From: JANLYC01 sp963750495
GTDB taxonomy: Bacteria > Actinomycetota > Actinomycetes > Propionibacteriales > Nocardioidaceae
Direction of reading: 5' to 3'
DNA length: 64,000 nt
Assembly: GCA_963750495.1 (NCBI GenBank)
Contig: CAVVQV010000008.1
Coordinates: 186,001 to 250,000, forward strand
Shown here: positions 48,540-57,622 of the stretch, piece after piece
How positions within the stretch are numbered: position 1 is the first letter of the stretch
How the letters are laid out: the number at the start of each line of letters is the position of its first letter
Program-made: the position numbers and the translations under genes
The notes under the pieces: generated by a model
Databases searched by the model: none
The model's input: the letters and a program-made list of their open reading frames with translations, nothing else
Told to the model about the DNA's origin: nothing

Positions 48540-49262
48540 GTGTCCGTGCTCATTGCCGGGTTCCCAGCGGGGCCCTGGGCCACGAACTGCTACGTCGTCG
48601 CCTCCGGCCCCGGCGAGGAGTGCGTCGTCGTCGACCCCGGCTACGAGGCTGCTTCAGGCGTCGCCGACGTGGTTCGCGAGCACCGGCTCCGACCTGCGGC
48701 GGTGCTGATGACCCATGGGCACATCGACCACATGTGGTCGGTCACGCCGGTCGCGGGTGCGTACGACGCCACCGCCTACATTCACCCGGGCGACCGACAC
48801 CTGCTGACCGACCCCGGCGCGGGCATCTCACCCGAGACGGTGGCGATGCTCAGCGGGATGCTCGGCGGCGCGCACACGTTCACCGAGCCCGATGACCTGC
48901 GGGAGCTGACCGACCTGACCACCCTCACCCTGGCCGGCATCGACTTCGCCGTCGACCACACCCCGGGCCACACGGCGGGCTCCGTCACGTTCCGCGCCCC
49001 CTACCAGGGACCGGAGGAGGTGCCGGAGGTGATGTTCTCCGGTGACCTGCTGTTCGCCGGCTCCATCGGGCGCACCGACCTGCCCGGCGGGGACCACCCC
49101 ACCATGCTCCGCAGTCTGGCGGCCAAGGTCCTGCCGCTCGACGACGCCATCGTCGTCCTGCCCGGCCACGGTGGGCAGACCTCGATCGGGCGCGAGCGCG
49201 CCACCAACCCGTACCTGCTGGACCTGCAGCCGGCTACCCGTCCGACAGGTACGCCGTCGTGA
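48540..49262 (+). CDS. MBL-fold metallo-hydrolase (glyoxalase II-like)
   Basis: The 240-residue zinc hydrolase has THGHIDH at 58-64, a second His in HTPGHTAGSV, the bridging Asp in MFSGDLLFAGSIGRTD, and the last His in VVLPGHGGQT. Such proteins hydrolyse thioesters of the hydroxyacylglutathione type or related compounds. Its location immediately before hisS is conserved in actinobacteria. GTG 48540 (or GTG 48546) follows GGAAGAGG. The stop overlaps hisS by 4 bases, so the two are coupled. Confidence 0.9.
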   Translation: MSVLIAGFPAGPWATNCYVVASGPGEECVVVDPGYEAASGVADVVREHRLRPAAVLMTHGHIDHMWSVTPVAGAYDATAYIHPGDRHLLTDPGAGISPETVAMLSGMLGGAHTFTEPDDLRELTDLTTLTLAGIDFAVDHTPGHTAGSVTFRAPYQGPEEVPEVMFSGDLLFAGSIGRTDLPGGDHPTMLRSLAAKVLPLDDAIVVLPGHGGQTSIGRERATNPYLLDLQPATRPTGTPS

Positions 49263-50635
49263 GTCGTCCCTCCGCCTTGAGCGGCTTCCCCGAGTTCCTC
49301 CCGAGCCAGCGCGCGGCCGAGGTCGCCATCATCGACAGCCTCCGCGAGACGTTCGAGCTGCACGGTTTCGCGTCGCTGGAGACGCGCTTCGTCGAGCCAC
49401 TCGACCAGCTGCTGCGCAAGGGCGAGACGTCCAACGAGGTCTACGTCCTGCGACGCCTGCACGCCGACGATGACGACGACGATGGACCTGGGCTGGGGCT
49501 GCACTTCGACCTGACCGTTCCGCTCGCCCGCTACGTGGTCGAGCACCAGGGTCAGCTCGCCTTCCCCTTCCGCCGATACCAGATCCAGCGCTGCTGGCGT
49601 GGCGAGCGGCCCCAGGAGGGGCGTTACCGCGAGTTCACCCAGGCCGACATCGACATCATCGGGCGCGACACCTTGGGCTTCGAGGCAGACATCGAAGTGC
49701 TCGAGGTGATGGCCGAGGCGATGAGCCGGCTTCCCGTGCCGCCACTGACCCTGCACGTCAACAACCGCAAGCTGATCCAGGGCTTCTACCTAGGGCTCGG
49801 TATCGACGAAGGGACCCCGGTGGTCGATGTGATCCGGGCGATGGACAAGCTCGACAAGATCGGCCCTGATGGCGTCCGCACCCTGCTGCTCGACCAAGGC
49901 CTGAGCGACGAGCAGGCCGGGCAGTGCCTGGCTTTGGCCTCCATCAAGGGCACCGACGCCGGGTTCGCCGACCAGGTCCGGGAGCTCGGTATCGAGCACG
50001 AGCTCCTCGACGAGGGACTCTCGGATCTCGTCAGAGCCGTGGAGTCGACGACGCACACGCGGTCCGACCAGTTCAGCGTCGTGGCCGACCTGCAGATCGC
50101 GCGGGGGCTCGACTACTACACGGGCACGGTGTTCGAAGGCCGCATGGACATCCTCGGATCCCTGTCGATCTGCGCCGGCGGACGCTACGACGCGTTGGCC
50201 GCTGACGGCCGCTCGACCTACCCGGGTGTCGGCATCTCCTTGGGGATCACCCGACTCGTGGCTCCGCTGGTGGCGCGCGGCCTCCTCGACGCCGACCGGT
50301 CGGTGCCGTCTGCTGTCCTGGTGGCGCTCCCGGATGAAGCCGCCCGCGTCCGGGTGCGAGCCGTCGCGCGGGCGCTGCGCGCGCGGGGCATCCCGAGCGA
50401 GGTCGCGCCGAGCGCGGCCAAGTACGGGAAGCAGATCCGGCACGCCGACCGGCGGGGCATCCCGTTCGTCTGGTTCCCGGCGGACGAGGGCAGCGGCGAG
50501 GGCGACCAGGTGCGTGACATCCGCTCCGGCGACCAGCAGCCGGCCGACGCCACCACCTGGACGCCACCGGTGGAGGACCTCAGACCTCGCATCATCAACC
50601 CGGCGCAGCACGCGCTCCAAGGAGAGACCCAGTGA
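49259..50635 (+). CDS. hisS: Histidyl-tRNA synthetase
   Basis: The 458-residue class II synthetase has motif 1 near GFASLETRFVEPLDQLL, motif 2 FPFRRYQIQRCWRGERPQEG, and the histidine motifs QIARGLDYYTGTVFEG and GGRYDALAADG. The C-terminal anticodon domain begins about VPSAVLVALP. It is slightly longer than many bacterial HisRS (about 420-430), with an acidic DDDDDGPG insertion in the catalytic domain. GTG 49259 overlaps the metallo-hydrolase gene and the stop overlaps aspS by 4 bases. Confidence 0.95.
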   Translation: MSRPSALSGFPEFLPSQRAAEVAIIDSLRETFELHGFASLETRFVEPLDQLLRKGETSNEVYVLRRLHADDDDDDGPGLGLHFDLTVPLARYVVEHQGQLAFPFRRYQIQRCWRGERPQEGRYREFTQADIDIIGRDTLGFEADIEVLEVMAEAMSRLPVPPLTLHVNNRKLIQGFYLGLGIDEGTPVVDVIRAMDKLDKIGPDGVRTLLLDQGLSDEQAGQCLALASIKGTDAGFADQVRELGIEHELLDEGLSDLVRAVESTTHTRSDQFSVVADLQIARGLDYYTGTVFEGRMDILGSLSICAGGRYDALAADGRSTYPGVGISLGITRLVAPLVARGLLDADRSVPSAVLVALPDEAARVRVRAVARALRARGIPSEVAPSAAKYGKQIRHADRRGIPFVWFPADEGSGEGDQVRDIRSGDQQPADATTWTPPVEDLRPRIINPAQHALQGETQ

Positions 50636-52428
50636 TCCGCACCCACGACGCAGGCAGCCTGCGTGCCGAGCATGTCGGACAGACCGTCACCCTCGCCGGC
50701 TGGGTCGCTCGGCGACGAGACCACGGTGGCGTTGCCTTCCTCGACCTGCGCGACGGGAGCGGGCTGGCGCAGGTGGTCATCCGCGACGAGGAGGCGGCCA
50801 GGCCGCTCCGCAACGAGTTCTGCCTTGCGGTCACGGGCGAGGTCACCGCCAGGCCGGCCGGCAACGCCAACCCGGCTCTGCCGACCGGCGAGATCGAGGT
50901 CGTGGTGCATGACGTCGTGGTCCTGAGCGAGGCCGCGGCACTGCCGTTCCCGGTCGAGGAGCACCACACCACCCCTGTCAACGAAGAGGTACGGCTGAAG
51001 TACCGCTACCTCGACCTGCGGCGCCACGACATGGCCGCCAACATCAGGCTGCGCGCGGCCGTCACGCGGATCATCCGCGAGGTGATGGCCGAGCACGACT
51101 TCCTCGACATCGAGACGCCATACCTCACCCGCTCGACTCCCGAAGGCGCCCGTGACTTCCTCGTCCCGGTCCGGCTACAGCCCGGAGCTTGGTACGCGCT
51201 GCCGCAGTCCCCGCAGCTGTTCAAACAGCTGCTGATGGTGGCCGGGATGGAACGCTACTTCCAGATCGCCCGGTGTTTCCGTGACGAGGACTTCCGCGCC
51301 GACCGGCAGCCCGAGTTCACCCAGCTCGACGTCGAAATGAGCTTCTGCGAGGCCGAGGACGTCCAGTCCCTCGTCGAGGAGCTCATCGTCCGGCTGTGGC
51401 GGGAGGTCCACGGTCACGAGGTGCAGCTGCCGATCCCACGGATGACGTACGAGGAGGCGATGAGACGCTTCGGTATCGACCGACCGGACCTCCGGTTCGG
51501 ATGCGAGCTCGTGGAGTTCACCGAGTACTTCGCCGACACCCCGTTCCGGGTCTTCCAGCCATCGACCGACGACCACTACGTGGGGGCCGTGGTCATGCCC
51601 GGCGGCGGGTCGCAACCCCGCAAGGAGCTCGACGCCTGGCAGGAGTGGGCCCGGTCACGGGGGGCCAAGGGTCTCGCCTATGTCCTCGTCCAGGCAGACG
51701 GTGAGCTCGGAGGGCCTGTCGCGAAGAACCTCTCGGACACCGAACGGGCGGGACTCGCCGAGCACGCGGGTGCTCAACCCGGTGACTGCATCTTCTTCGC
51801 GGCCGGCAAGAGAACGGACGCGCTGGGGTTACTGGCCGCCGCCCGGCTGGAGGTCGGCGAGCGCTGCGACCTGATCGACCACGAGGCCTGGCAGTTCGTC
51901 TGGGTCGTCGACGCCCCGATGTTCGAGCGGATCGACCTCGACGGCGGCGGCACCGGCTGGACCGCGATCCACCACCCCTTCACCGCGCCCATCGAAGCTC
52001 ATGCTGCCGACTTCGAGCAACGGCCGGGGGAGGCGCTGTCGCGCGCCTACGACATCGTGCTCAACGGGTCCGAGATCGGCGGCGGCTCGATCCGTATCCA
52101 CCGCTCCGAGATGCAGCAGCGCGTCTTCGACGTGATCGGCCTGTCACCGGAGGAGGCCACCGGCCAGTTCGGCTTCCTGCTCGACGCCTTCTCCTACGGG
52201 CCGCCGCCGCACGGCGGCATCGCTCTGGGCATCGATCGGTTGGTAGCCCTGCTGGCCGGCGCCGACAGCATCCGGGACGTCATCGCGTTCCCGAAGACCG
52301 CGTCGGGCGGCGACCCGCTCACGGGGGCGCCCAGCCCGATCACCGCCGCCCAGCGCAGGGAGGCCGGAGTCGACGCCGTGCCGGCGCCGGCGGGCGGACC
52401 GACCGAGGGCGCGGACAAAACGGGCTGA
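50632..52428 (+). CDS. aspS: Aspartyl-tRNA synthetase
   Basis: The 598-residue class II enzyme has the N-terminal OB anticodon domain (LAGWVARRRDHGGVAFLDLR), motif 2 FRDEDFRADRQPEFTQLD, a GAD insertion domain of bacterial type, and motif 3 GIALGIDRLVALLAGADSIR. Whether it also charges tRNA-Asn (non-discriminating type) cannot be decided here. GTG 50632 overlaps hisS by 4 bases. The last 35 residues are Ala/Pro/Gly-rich and beyond the conserved core. Confidence 0.95.
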   Translation: MIRTHDAGSLRAEHVGQTVTLAGWVARRRDHGGVAFLDLRDGSGLAQVVIRDEEAARPLRNEFCLAVTGEVTARPAGNANPALPTGEIEVVVHDVVVLSEAAALPFPVEEHHTTPVNEEVRLKYRYLDLRRHDMAANIRLRAAVTRIIREVMAEHDFLDIETPYLTRSTPEGARDFLVPVRLQPGAWYALPQSPQLFKQLLMVAGMERYFQIARCFRDEDFRADRQPEFTQLDVEMSFCEAEDVQSLVEELIVRLWREVHGHEVQLPIPRMTYEEAMRRFGIDRPDLRFGCELVEFTEYFADTPFRVFQPSTDDHYVGAVVMPGGGSQPRKELDAWQEWARSRGAKGLAYVLVQADGELGGPVAKNLSDTERAGLAEHAGAQPGDCIFFAAGKRTDALGLLAAARLEVGERCDLIDHEAWQFVWVVDAPMFERIDLDGGGTGWTAIHHPFTAPIEAHAADFEQRPGEALSRAYDIVLNGSEIGGGSIRIHRSEMQQRVFDVIGLSPEEATGQFGFLLDAFSYGPPPHGGIALGIDRLVALLAGADSIRDVIAFPKTASGGDPLTGAPSPITAAQRREAGVDAVPAPAGGPTEGADKTG

Positions 52429-52580
52429 TCGGGCAGGCCATGTGAACGGCTTGTTCCCAAACCGTTACCTCGTGGGACCTCTAAGGAAACAGGCGGTGGA
52501 TTAGAGTCCTCTCGGCTGCACACTCTGCGGCCCCGGCGAGACCTGCACCTGAGCAGCCGACGAGAGGGCAAGGAAAGGCC

Positions 52581-53591
52581 ATGATGACCGTTGCCGATCT
52601 AGAGACCCTCGGCCCCGGAGACGACGATGTAGAGCCCCCCATTGACCCGTCCGGGAAGAAGATCACCGGCCGCTCCCCGAGTCGCATCGCGCTCGAGCGG
52701 TTACGCAAGGACAAGCTTGCGTTGATCTCGGGCTCGATCGTGATGATGCTGGTCCTCGCCGCCATCTTCGCCCCCCTCATCTGCAAGGCCTTCGGCATCG
52801 ACGGTCCGTATGCCACCAACGGTGCGGCAGACCTCGAGCTGACGTATCCGAACGTCGGCCCCCCGTTCCACCCGTTCACCTGGGACCATCCCCTCGGCCT
52901 CGCCCCGCGCACGGCGTACGACAACCTGGCCCGGCTCGTCTACGGCCTTCGCGTCTCGCTCGGCATCGCGTTGGGCGCCACCGTCTTCAGCACGATCATC
53001 GGCATCGTGATGGGTCTCATGGCCGGCTTCGCACACGGTTGGCTCGACCGGATCATCTCCTTCGTCATCGACCTGTTCCTGTCCTTCCCCTTCATCCTCG
53101 GCGCGCTGGCGCTGGCCCCGATCATCACCTCGAAGTTCGCCACCCAGGAGGACAGGCTCAAGTGGGTGCAGTTCTTCTCGCTGATGTCGGTTCTGGTGAT
53201 CTTCGGCTGGATGTATCTCGCCCGGCTCGTGCGAGGCCAGGTGCTGTCGCTGCGAGAACGCGAGTTCGTCCAGTCGGCGCAGGTGCTCGGTGCACCCACG
53301 CGCCGCATCCTGTTCAAGGAGCTGCTCCCGAACCTGATCGCGCCGATCGTCGTCTCGATCTCGCTGACCCTGCCCGGCTACGTCGCGGCTGAGGCCGGTC
53401 TGTCCTTCCTCGGCATCGGTATCACTGGCTTCCCGTCGCTCGGTCAGACCATCCTCCGGGCGTCGGACTACTACGACACCTATCCGCTGTACCTGTACGC
53501 GCCGGTGTTCGCCGTGACGATCCTCGTCGTGGCGCTGAACCTGTTGGGCGACTCGATTCGAGATGCGTTCGACCCCAAGACTCGTCGCTGA
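52581..53591 (+). CDS. Peptide ABC transporter permease (OppC/DppC type)
   Basis: The 336-residue inner-membrane protein has an N-terminal cytoplasmic extension, a first helix after LISGSIVMMLVLAAIFAPLI, and an extracytoplasmic loop. The BPD transport core follows with the EAA-type loop VQSAQVLGAPTRRILFKELL and AEAGLSFLGIGITGFPSLGQ. It is first in the transporter cluster, before the binding protein, whereas the other permease follows it. ATG 52581 or 52584 may start it; AAGGAAAGG lies just upstream. Confidence 0.9.
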   Translation: MMTVADLETLGPGDDDVEPPIDPSGKKITGRSPSRIALERLRKDKLALISGSIVMMLVLAAIFAPLICKAFGIDGPYATNGAADLELTYPNVGPPFHPFTWDHPLGLAPRTAYDNLARLVYGLRVSLGIALGATVFSTIIGIVMGLMAGFAHGWLDRIISFVIDLFLSFPFILGALALAPIITSKFATQEDRLKWVQFFSLMSVLVIFGWMYLARLVRGQVLSLREREFVQSAQVLGAPTRRILFKELLPNLIAPIVVSISLTLPGYVAAEAGLSFLGIGITGFPSLGQTILRASDYYDTYPLYLYAPVFAVTILVVALNLLGDSIRDAFDPKTRR

Positions 53592-53646
53592 CCGGTTGCC
53601 GGTGAGCGAGAGAAGCACAACCAACCAACGAAAGGGTGGGTAGGAC

Positions 53647-55398
53647 ATGCGGTTGAAGAAACCGATCATTGCCGTCTCCACTTTGGGACTGATGGCTCTG
53701 GCTGCCTGTGGCGGCTCGAGCGACGGTCCCAATGTGGATAGCGGAACATTCCAGACGGGAGGCAACGCCGGCGCGGGTACTGACCCCAACAGAAGTGATG
53801 GTCCAGCACCGGAGATCTCCGGTGCAAAGGCGGGTGGCACCGTCAAGGTCATCAGCGTCGCTGGTCTGAACTCGATGGACCCGTCCGAGGCCTACTACAC
53901 CAACACCGCATCGATTCTGTCGAGCCTCGTCGTCCGGTCGTTGACGCAGTACGTCTACGAGGACGGCCAGATGGTTCTCATCCCCGACCTGGCGACCGAC
54001 CTGGGTACTCCCAACGACGACTTCACGGAGTGGACGTTCACGATCCGCGAGGGCGTGAAGTACGAGAACGGCACCCCGGTCACCCCCAAGGACATCGCGT
54101 TCGGCATCAAGCGGTCCTTCGACCGGGCGACGTTCCCCGAGGGCGCTGCCTACAGCAACGACTACTTCAAGGGGGGCGCCAAGTACAAGGGTCCCTACTC
54201 CTCGAACAGCAACTACAGCGGCGTCACGATCGCCGGCAACAAGCTGACGATCGAGATGTCCAAGCCGTTCCCAGACATGCCGTACTGGGGTGCGTTCCCG
54301 GCCATTGGTCCGATCCCGGAGGGCAAGGCCAGTGACCCGTCCAAGTACGCCCTGCACCCGTGGTCGACGGGTCCGTACATGTTCAAGGACTACACGCCAG
54401 AGAAGTCGCTGACGCTGGTCAAGAACCCCAACTGGGACCCCGCCTCGGATCCGGGTCGCCACCAGTACGCCGACGAGTTCGACATGACGTTCGACGTGCC
54501 GAGCGCGAAGGTCGACCAGATCATGCTGAGCGACCAAGGTGCAGGGAAGACCACGCTGACGTACGACAACATCTTGGCCTCGGACTTCATCAAGGCCAAG
54601 CAGAACGCGTCGGACCGTCTGGTCCTGGGCTCCTCGCCCTGCTCGTTCTACTGGGCACCTGACTACCGCAAGATCACCGACATCGAGGTCCGCAAGGCCC
54701 TCGCCTACGCCTACCCGTACCAGGATGCCTGGGCTGCTGGTGGCGAAATCGTCGGCGTGACGCGTCAGCCGGGCACCAACATGATGCCGCCGGGTATCCC
54801 CGGTCGTGTCGACTACAACCCGCTTCCTGACCACGACCCCGGTAGCACCAACGCCGACGAGGCCAAGAAGCTGTTGAAGGACTCGGGCAACCTGGGTTAC
54901 AAGATCCAGTACCTGTACGCCCAGGACGACCCGGTATCGGTCGACGTCAAGGACACGATCGCCAAGGCGCTCAAGGCCGCTGGCTTCGACCCGCAACCGT
55001 ATGCGAGCACTGTCGCTGACTTCTCGACACTCCGGGCCGACCCGGCGACGAAGATCAACGTCCGCTCAGCTGGTTGGTGCTCTGACTGGCCGACCGGTGG
55101 ATCATGGTTCCCGCCGTTGTTCCAGTCGACCGACCTGGCGGCCGAAGGCCTCGGCAGCAACTACGCCGTGTTCTCCGAGCCCGATGTCGACAAGCGCATC
55201 GCCGACATCCAGGAGCAGCCGGTTGACGAGCAGCCGGCAGCCTGGAACGAGTTGGACAAGTACATCGCTGAGACGTACTTCCCAACGTTCTCGACCGGTT
55301 ACGACGGAGTCGCCATCATGCACGGATCGCAGATCCACAACATGGAAGACGACAACGTGTTCGCCATGCCGACCTGGAAGGACATCTGGATTGGCTGA
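53647..55398 (+). CDS. Peptide-binding lipoprotein of the ABC transporter
   Basis: The 583-residue solute-binding protein (family 5) opens with MRLKKPIIAVSTLGLMALAA and the lipobox LAAC, so it is anchored outside the membrane by Cys21. The Gly/Ser/Asn-rich linker is followed by the SBP_bac_5 domain (SMDPSEAYYTNTASILSSLV, DLATDLGTPNDDFTEWTFTI, SVSALVRP-like later strands). It captures oligopeptides or similar solutes; specificity is unknown. AAAGGGTGGG precedes the ATG. A strong hairpin follows the gene. Confidence 0.92.
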   Translation: MRLKKPIIAVSTLGLMALAACGGSSDGPNVDSGTFQTGGNAGAGTDPNRSDGPAPEISGAKAGGTVKVISVAGLNSMDPSEAYYTNTASILSSLVVRSLTQYVYEDGQMVLIPDLATDLGTPNDDFTEWTFTIREGVKYENGTPVTPKDIAFGIKRSFDRATFPEGAAYSNDYFKGGAKYKGPYSSNSNYSGVTIAGNKLTIEMSKPFPDMPYWGAFPAIGPIPEGKASDPSKYALHPWSTGPYMFKDYTPEKSLTLVKNPNWDPASDPGRHQYADEFDMTFDVPSAKVDQIMLSDQGAGKTTLTYDNILASDFIKAKQNASDRLVLGSSPCSFYWAPDYRKITDIEVRKALAYAYPYQDAWAAGGEIVGVTRQPGTNMMPPGIPGRVDYNPLPDHDPGSTNADEAKKLLKDSGNLGYKIQYLYAQDDPVSVDVKDTIAKALKAAGFDPQPYASTVADFSTLRADPATKINVRSAGWCSDWPTGGSWFPPLFQSTDLAAEGLGSNYAVFSEPDVDKRIADIQEQPVDEQPAAWNELDKYIAETYFPTFSTGYDGVAIMHGSQIHNMEDDNVFAMPTWKDIWIG

Positions 55399-55430
55399 TC
55401 TGTGACCTCGGTCATGGATCAATAGCAGTG

Positions 55431-55460
55431 GTGGGGTGGGCCCGTTCGGGCCCACCCCAC
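55431..55460 (+). terminator. Strong hairpin between binding protein and permease
   Basis: A perfect 13-bp stem, GTGGGGTGGGCCC (55431-55443) with GGGCCCACCCCAC (55448-55460), loop GTTC. No T-run. It may partially terminate transcription or protect the 3' end of the binding-protein message, so that the binding protein is made in excess, as is common in such operons. Confidence 0.7.
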
Positions 55461-55550
55461 ACCCCCGGCCAGCCGCCGTTGGAGCCCCGGAGGGGCATCG
55501 CGGAGTCGGCGGGGGATCGGCCGGGAACGCTCGAGGAAGAAGGAGCTGAA

Positions 55551-56546
55551 ATGTTCGGCTACATCGTCCGTCGTCTGGTGGCGGCTTTTCTCGTCGTCGT
55601 CTTGACGTCGATGTTCGTGTTCGCACTCTTCTTCCTGGGTCCGAGCAACCCTGCAGACAGCATCTGCAACAAGAACGGCCGCTGCACGGCGGAACGACAG
55701 AAGGCGCTCGAGCATGCGCTCGGCCTCGACCAGAGCGTCGTGACCCAGTACGGCGCCTTCGTGAAGGGCCTGTTCGTCGACCGGACCATCGAGGCAGGCG
55801 CCAGCTACCAGTGCGACGCCCCGTGCCTCGGCATCAGCTACCTGAGCAAGCAGGAAGTCCGCAAGGAGATGGTCAAGCGGTACCCGCTCACCATCTCGCT
55901 GGCGGTCGGCGGCTCCATCATCTTCTTGACCGTCGGTGTCTTCATGGGCGCACTGGCAGCCCGTTGGCGCGGCACCGTGGCCGACAAGTCCCTCGTCACC
56001 GGCAGCCTGCTACTGAGCGCCGTCCCGTACTACGTCGTCTGCCTCATCGCCTGGATCTACCTGGTGAACAGCTGGGCGATATTCCCGGACGGGGGTACCT
56101 ACAAGGGGCTCACGGAGAGTCCGAGCGCCTGGTTCGGAGCGTTGTTGCTGCCCTGGCTGGTCCTCGGCGTGGCCAACTCCACGCAGTACGCCCGGTTCAC
56201 CCGCGGATCGATGGCCGAGGTGCTGGGGGAGGACTATGTCCGCACGGCCTCAGCCAAGGGCATATCGTCCAACCGCGTCGTGTTCCAGCACGCCCTGCGC
56301 GCTGCCATCGTGCCGATCATCACCATTTTCGGACTCGACTTCGCCGGCCTGCTCGCCGGCACGATCTTCACGGAGTACATCTTCGGGCTCGACGGGATCG
56401 GTAAGTGGTCCATCGACGCGCTGTCGCCGGTAGACTTCCCGATCATCTCGGCAACGGTCCTGGTCAGTGCCGTTCTGGTGGTCACTGCCAACCTGATCGT
56501 CGACATCGTGTACAGCTTCATCGACCCGAGAGTGAGACTTGCATGA
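55551..56546 (+). CDS. Peptide ABC transporter permease (OppB/DppB type)
   Basis: The 331-residue protein starts MFGYIVRRLVAAFLVVVLTS, a typical DppB-type first helix. A long periplasmic loop contains two Cys pairs (ICNKNGRC and QCDAPC). The transport core has the EAA loop VRTASAKGISSNRVVFQHAL. ATG 55551 follows AAGGAG; the longer frame contains the hairpin region and is rejected. The stop overlaps the first ATPase gene by 4 bases. Confidence 0.92.
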   Translation: MFGYIVRRLVAAFLVVVLTSMFVFALFFLGPSNPADSICNKNGRCTAERQKALEHALGLDQSVVTQYGAFVKGLFVDRTIEAGASYQCDAPCLGISYLSKQEVRKEMVKRYPLTISLAVGGSIIFLTVGVFMGALAARWRGTVADKSLVTGSLLLSAVPYYVVCLIAWIYLVNSWAIFPDGGTYKGLTESPSAWFGALLLPWLVLGVANSTQYARFTRGSMAEVLGEDYVRTASAKGISSNRVVFQHALRAAIVPIITIFGLDFAGLLAGTIFTEYIFGLDGIGKWSIDALSPVDFPIISATVLVSAVLVVTANLIVDIVYSFIDPRVRLA

Positions 56547-57622
56547 CAGGGGTCCTGACCGACACCGCGTCCGGGTACCAAGATCAGAGCCGCAACGACG
56601 AAGAGCCGTTTCTGACGGTCGAGAACCTCACGGTGCAGTTCCCGACGTACGACGGCCTCGTGCAGGCGGTCACCGACCTGTCGTACACCGTCCGGATGGG
56701 CCAGACCCTGGGCATCGTGGGCGAGTCCGGATCCGGCAAGAGCGTCTCGTCGATGGCAGTGCTCGGGCTCCACGACGTCAAGCGCAGCCGGATGACCGGG
56801 TCGATCCGCGTCGGCGGAACCGAGGTCATCGGAGCGTCGGAGAGCAACCTGCGGCGGATCCGGGGCAACGAGGTCGCGATGATCTTCCAGGACCCCCTGA
56901 CTGCTCTGCACCCCTTCTACTCGATCGGCCGGCAGATCACCGAGGCCTACCGCCTGCACAACAAGGTCTCGAAATCTGTCGCCAAGAAGCGCGCCATCGA
57001 GATGCTCGACCGGGTCGGCATCCCGCAACCCGACCGCCGGGTGGACGACTACCCGCACCAGTTCAGCGGCGGCATGCGCCAGCGCGCGATGATCGCGATG
57101 TCCCTGGTCAACAACCCGCGCCTGTTGATCGCCGACGAACCCACCACGGCGCTCGACGTGACGGTGCAGGCGCAGATCCTCGACCTGATCCAGGACCTCC
57201 AGAAGGAGTTCGGCTCGGCCGTGGTCATGATCACCCATGACCTCGGAGTCATCGCCGAGGTCGCTGACGACGTGCTGGTGATGTACGCCGGCCGGTGCGT
57301 CGAGAAGGGCCCGTGCAAGCAGATCCTGACCCACCCCGAGATGCCCTACACCTGGGGTCTGCTCGGCAGCATCGCTGATGTGGTCGGTGACGTCACCAAG
57401 CCCCTCGTCCCGATTCCGGGGACGCCGCCGAGCCTGCTGAGTCCGCCGAGCGGCTGCGCTTTCAACCCCCGCTGCGTGCACAAGGACAAGGTGCCTGCAG
57501 GTCGCTGCGAGAACGAGCTCCCTGAGCTGCGCCAGGGTCGCTACAAGGACCATTTCCTGCGCTGCCACCTGAGTGATCCAGACGAAGTCTTCGAGTCGGA
57601 AGTCAAAGAGGTGGTCATGTGA
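56543..57622 (+). CDS. Peptide ABC transporter ATPase (OppD/DppD type)
   Basis: The 359-residue cytoplasmic ATPase has Walker A GESGSGKS at 60-67, signature FSGGMRQ at 174-180, Walker B LLIADEP at 194-200, and the C-terminal oligopeptide extension PPSGCAFNPRC. ATG 56543 overlaps the permease stop, and its own TGA overlaps the second ATPase start by 4 bases. It pairs with the next gene to power the transporter. Confidence 0.94.
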   Translation: MTGVLTDTASGYQDQSRNDEEPFLTVENLTVQFPTYDGLVQAVTDLSYTVRMGQTLGIVGESGSGKSVSSMAVLGLHDVKRSRMTGSIRVGGTEVIGASESNLRRIRGNEVAMIFQDPLTALHPFYSIGRQITEAYRLHNKVSKSVAKKRAIEMLDRVGIPQPDRRVDDYPHQFSGGMRQRAMIAMSLVNNPRLLIADEPTTALDVTVQAQILDLIQDLQKEFGSAVVMITHDLGVIAEVADDVLVMYAGRCVEKGPCKQILTHPEMPYTWGLLGSIADVVGDVTKPLVPIPGTPPSLLSPPSGCAFNPRCVHKDKVPAGRCENELPELRQGRYKDHFLRCHLSDPDEVFESEVKEVVM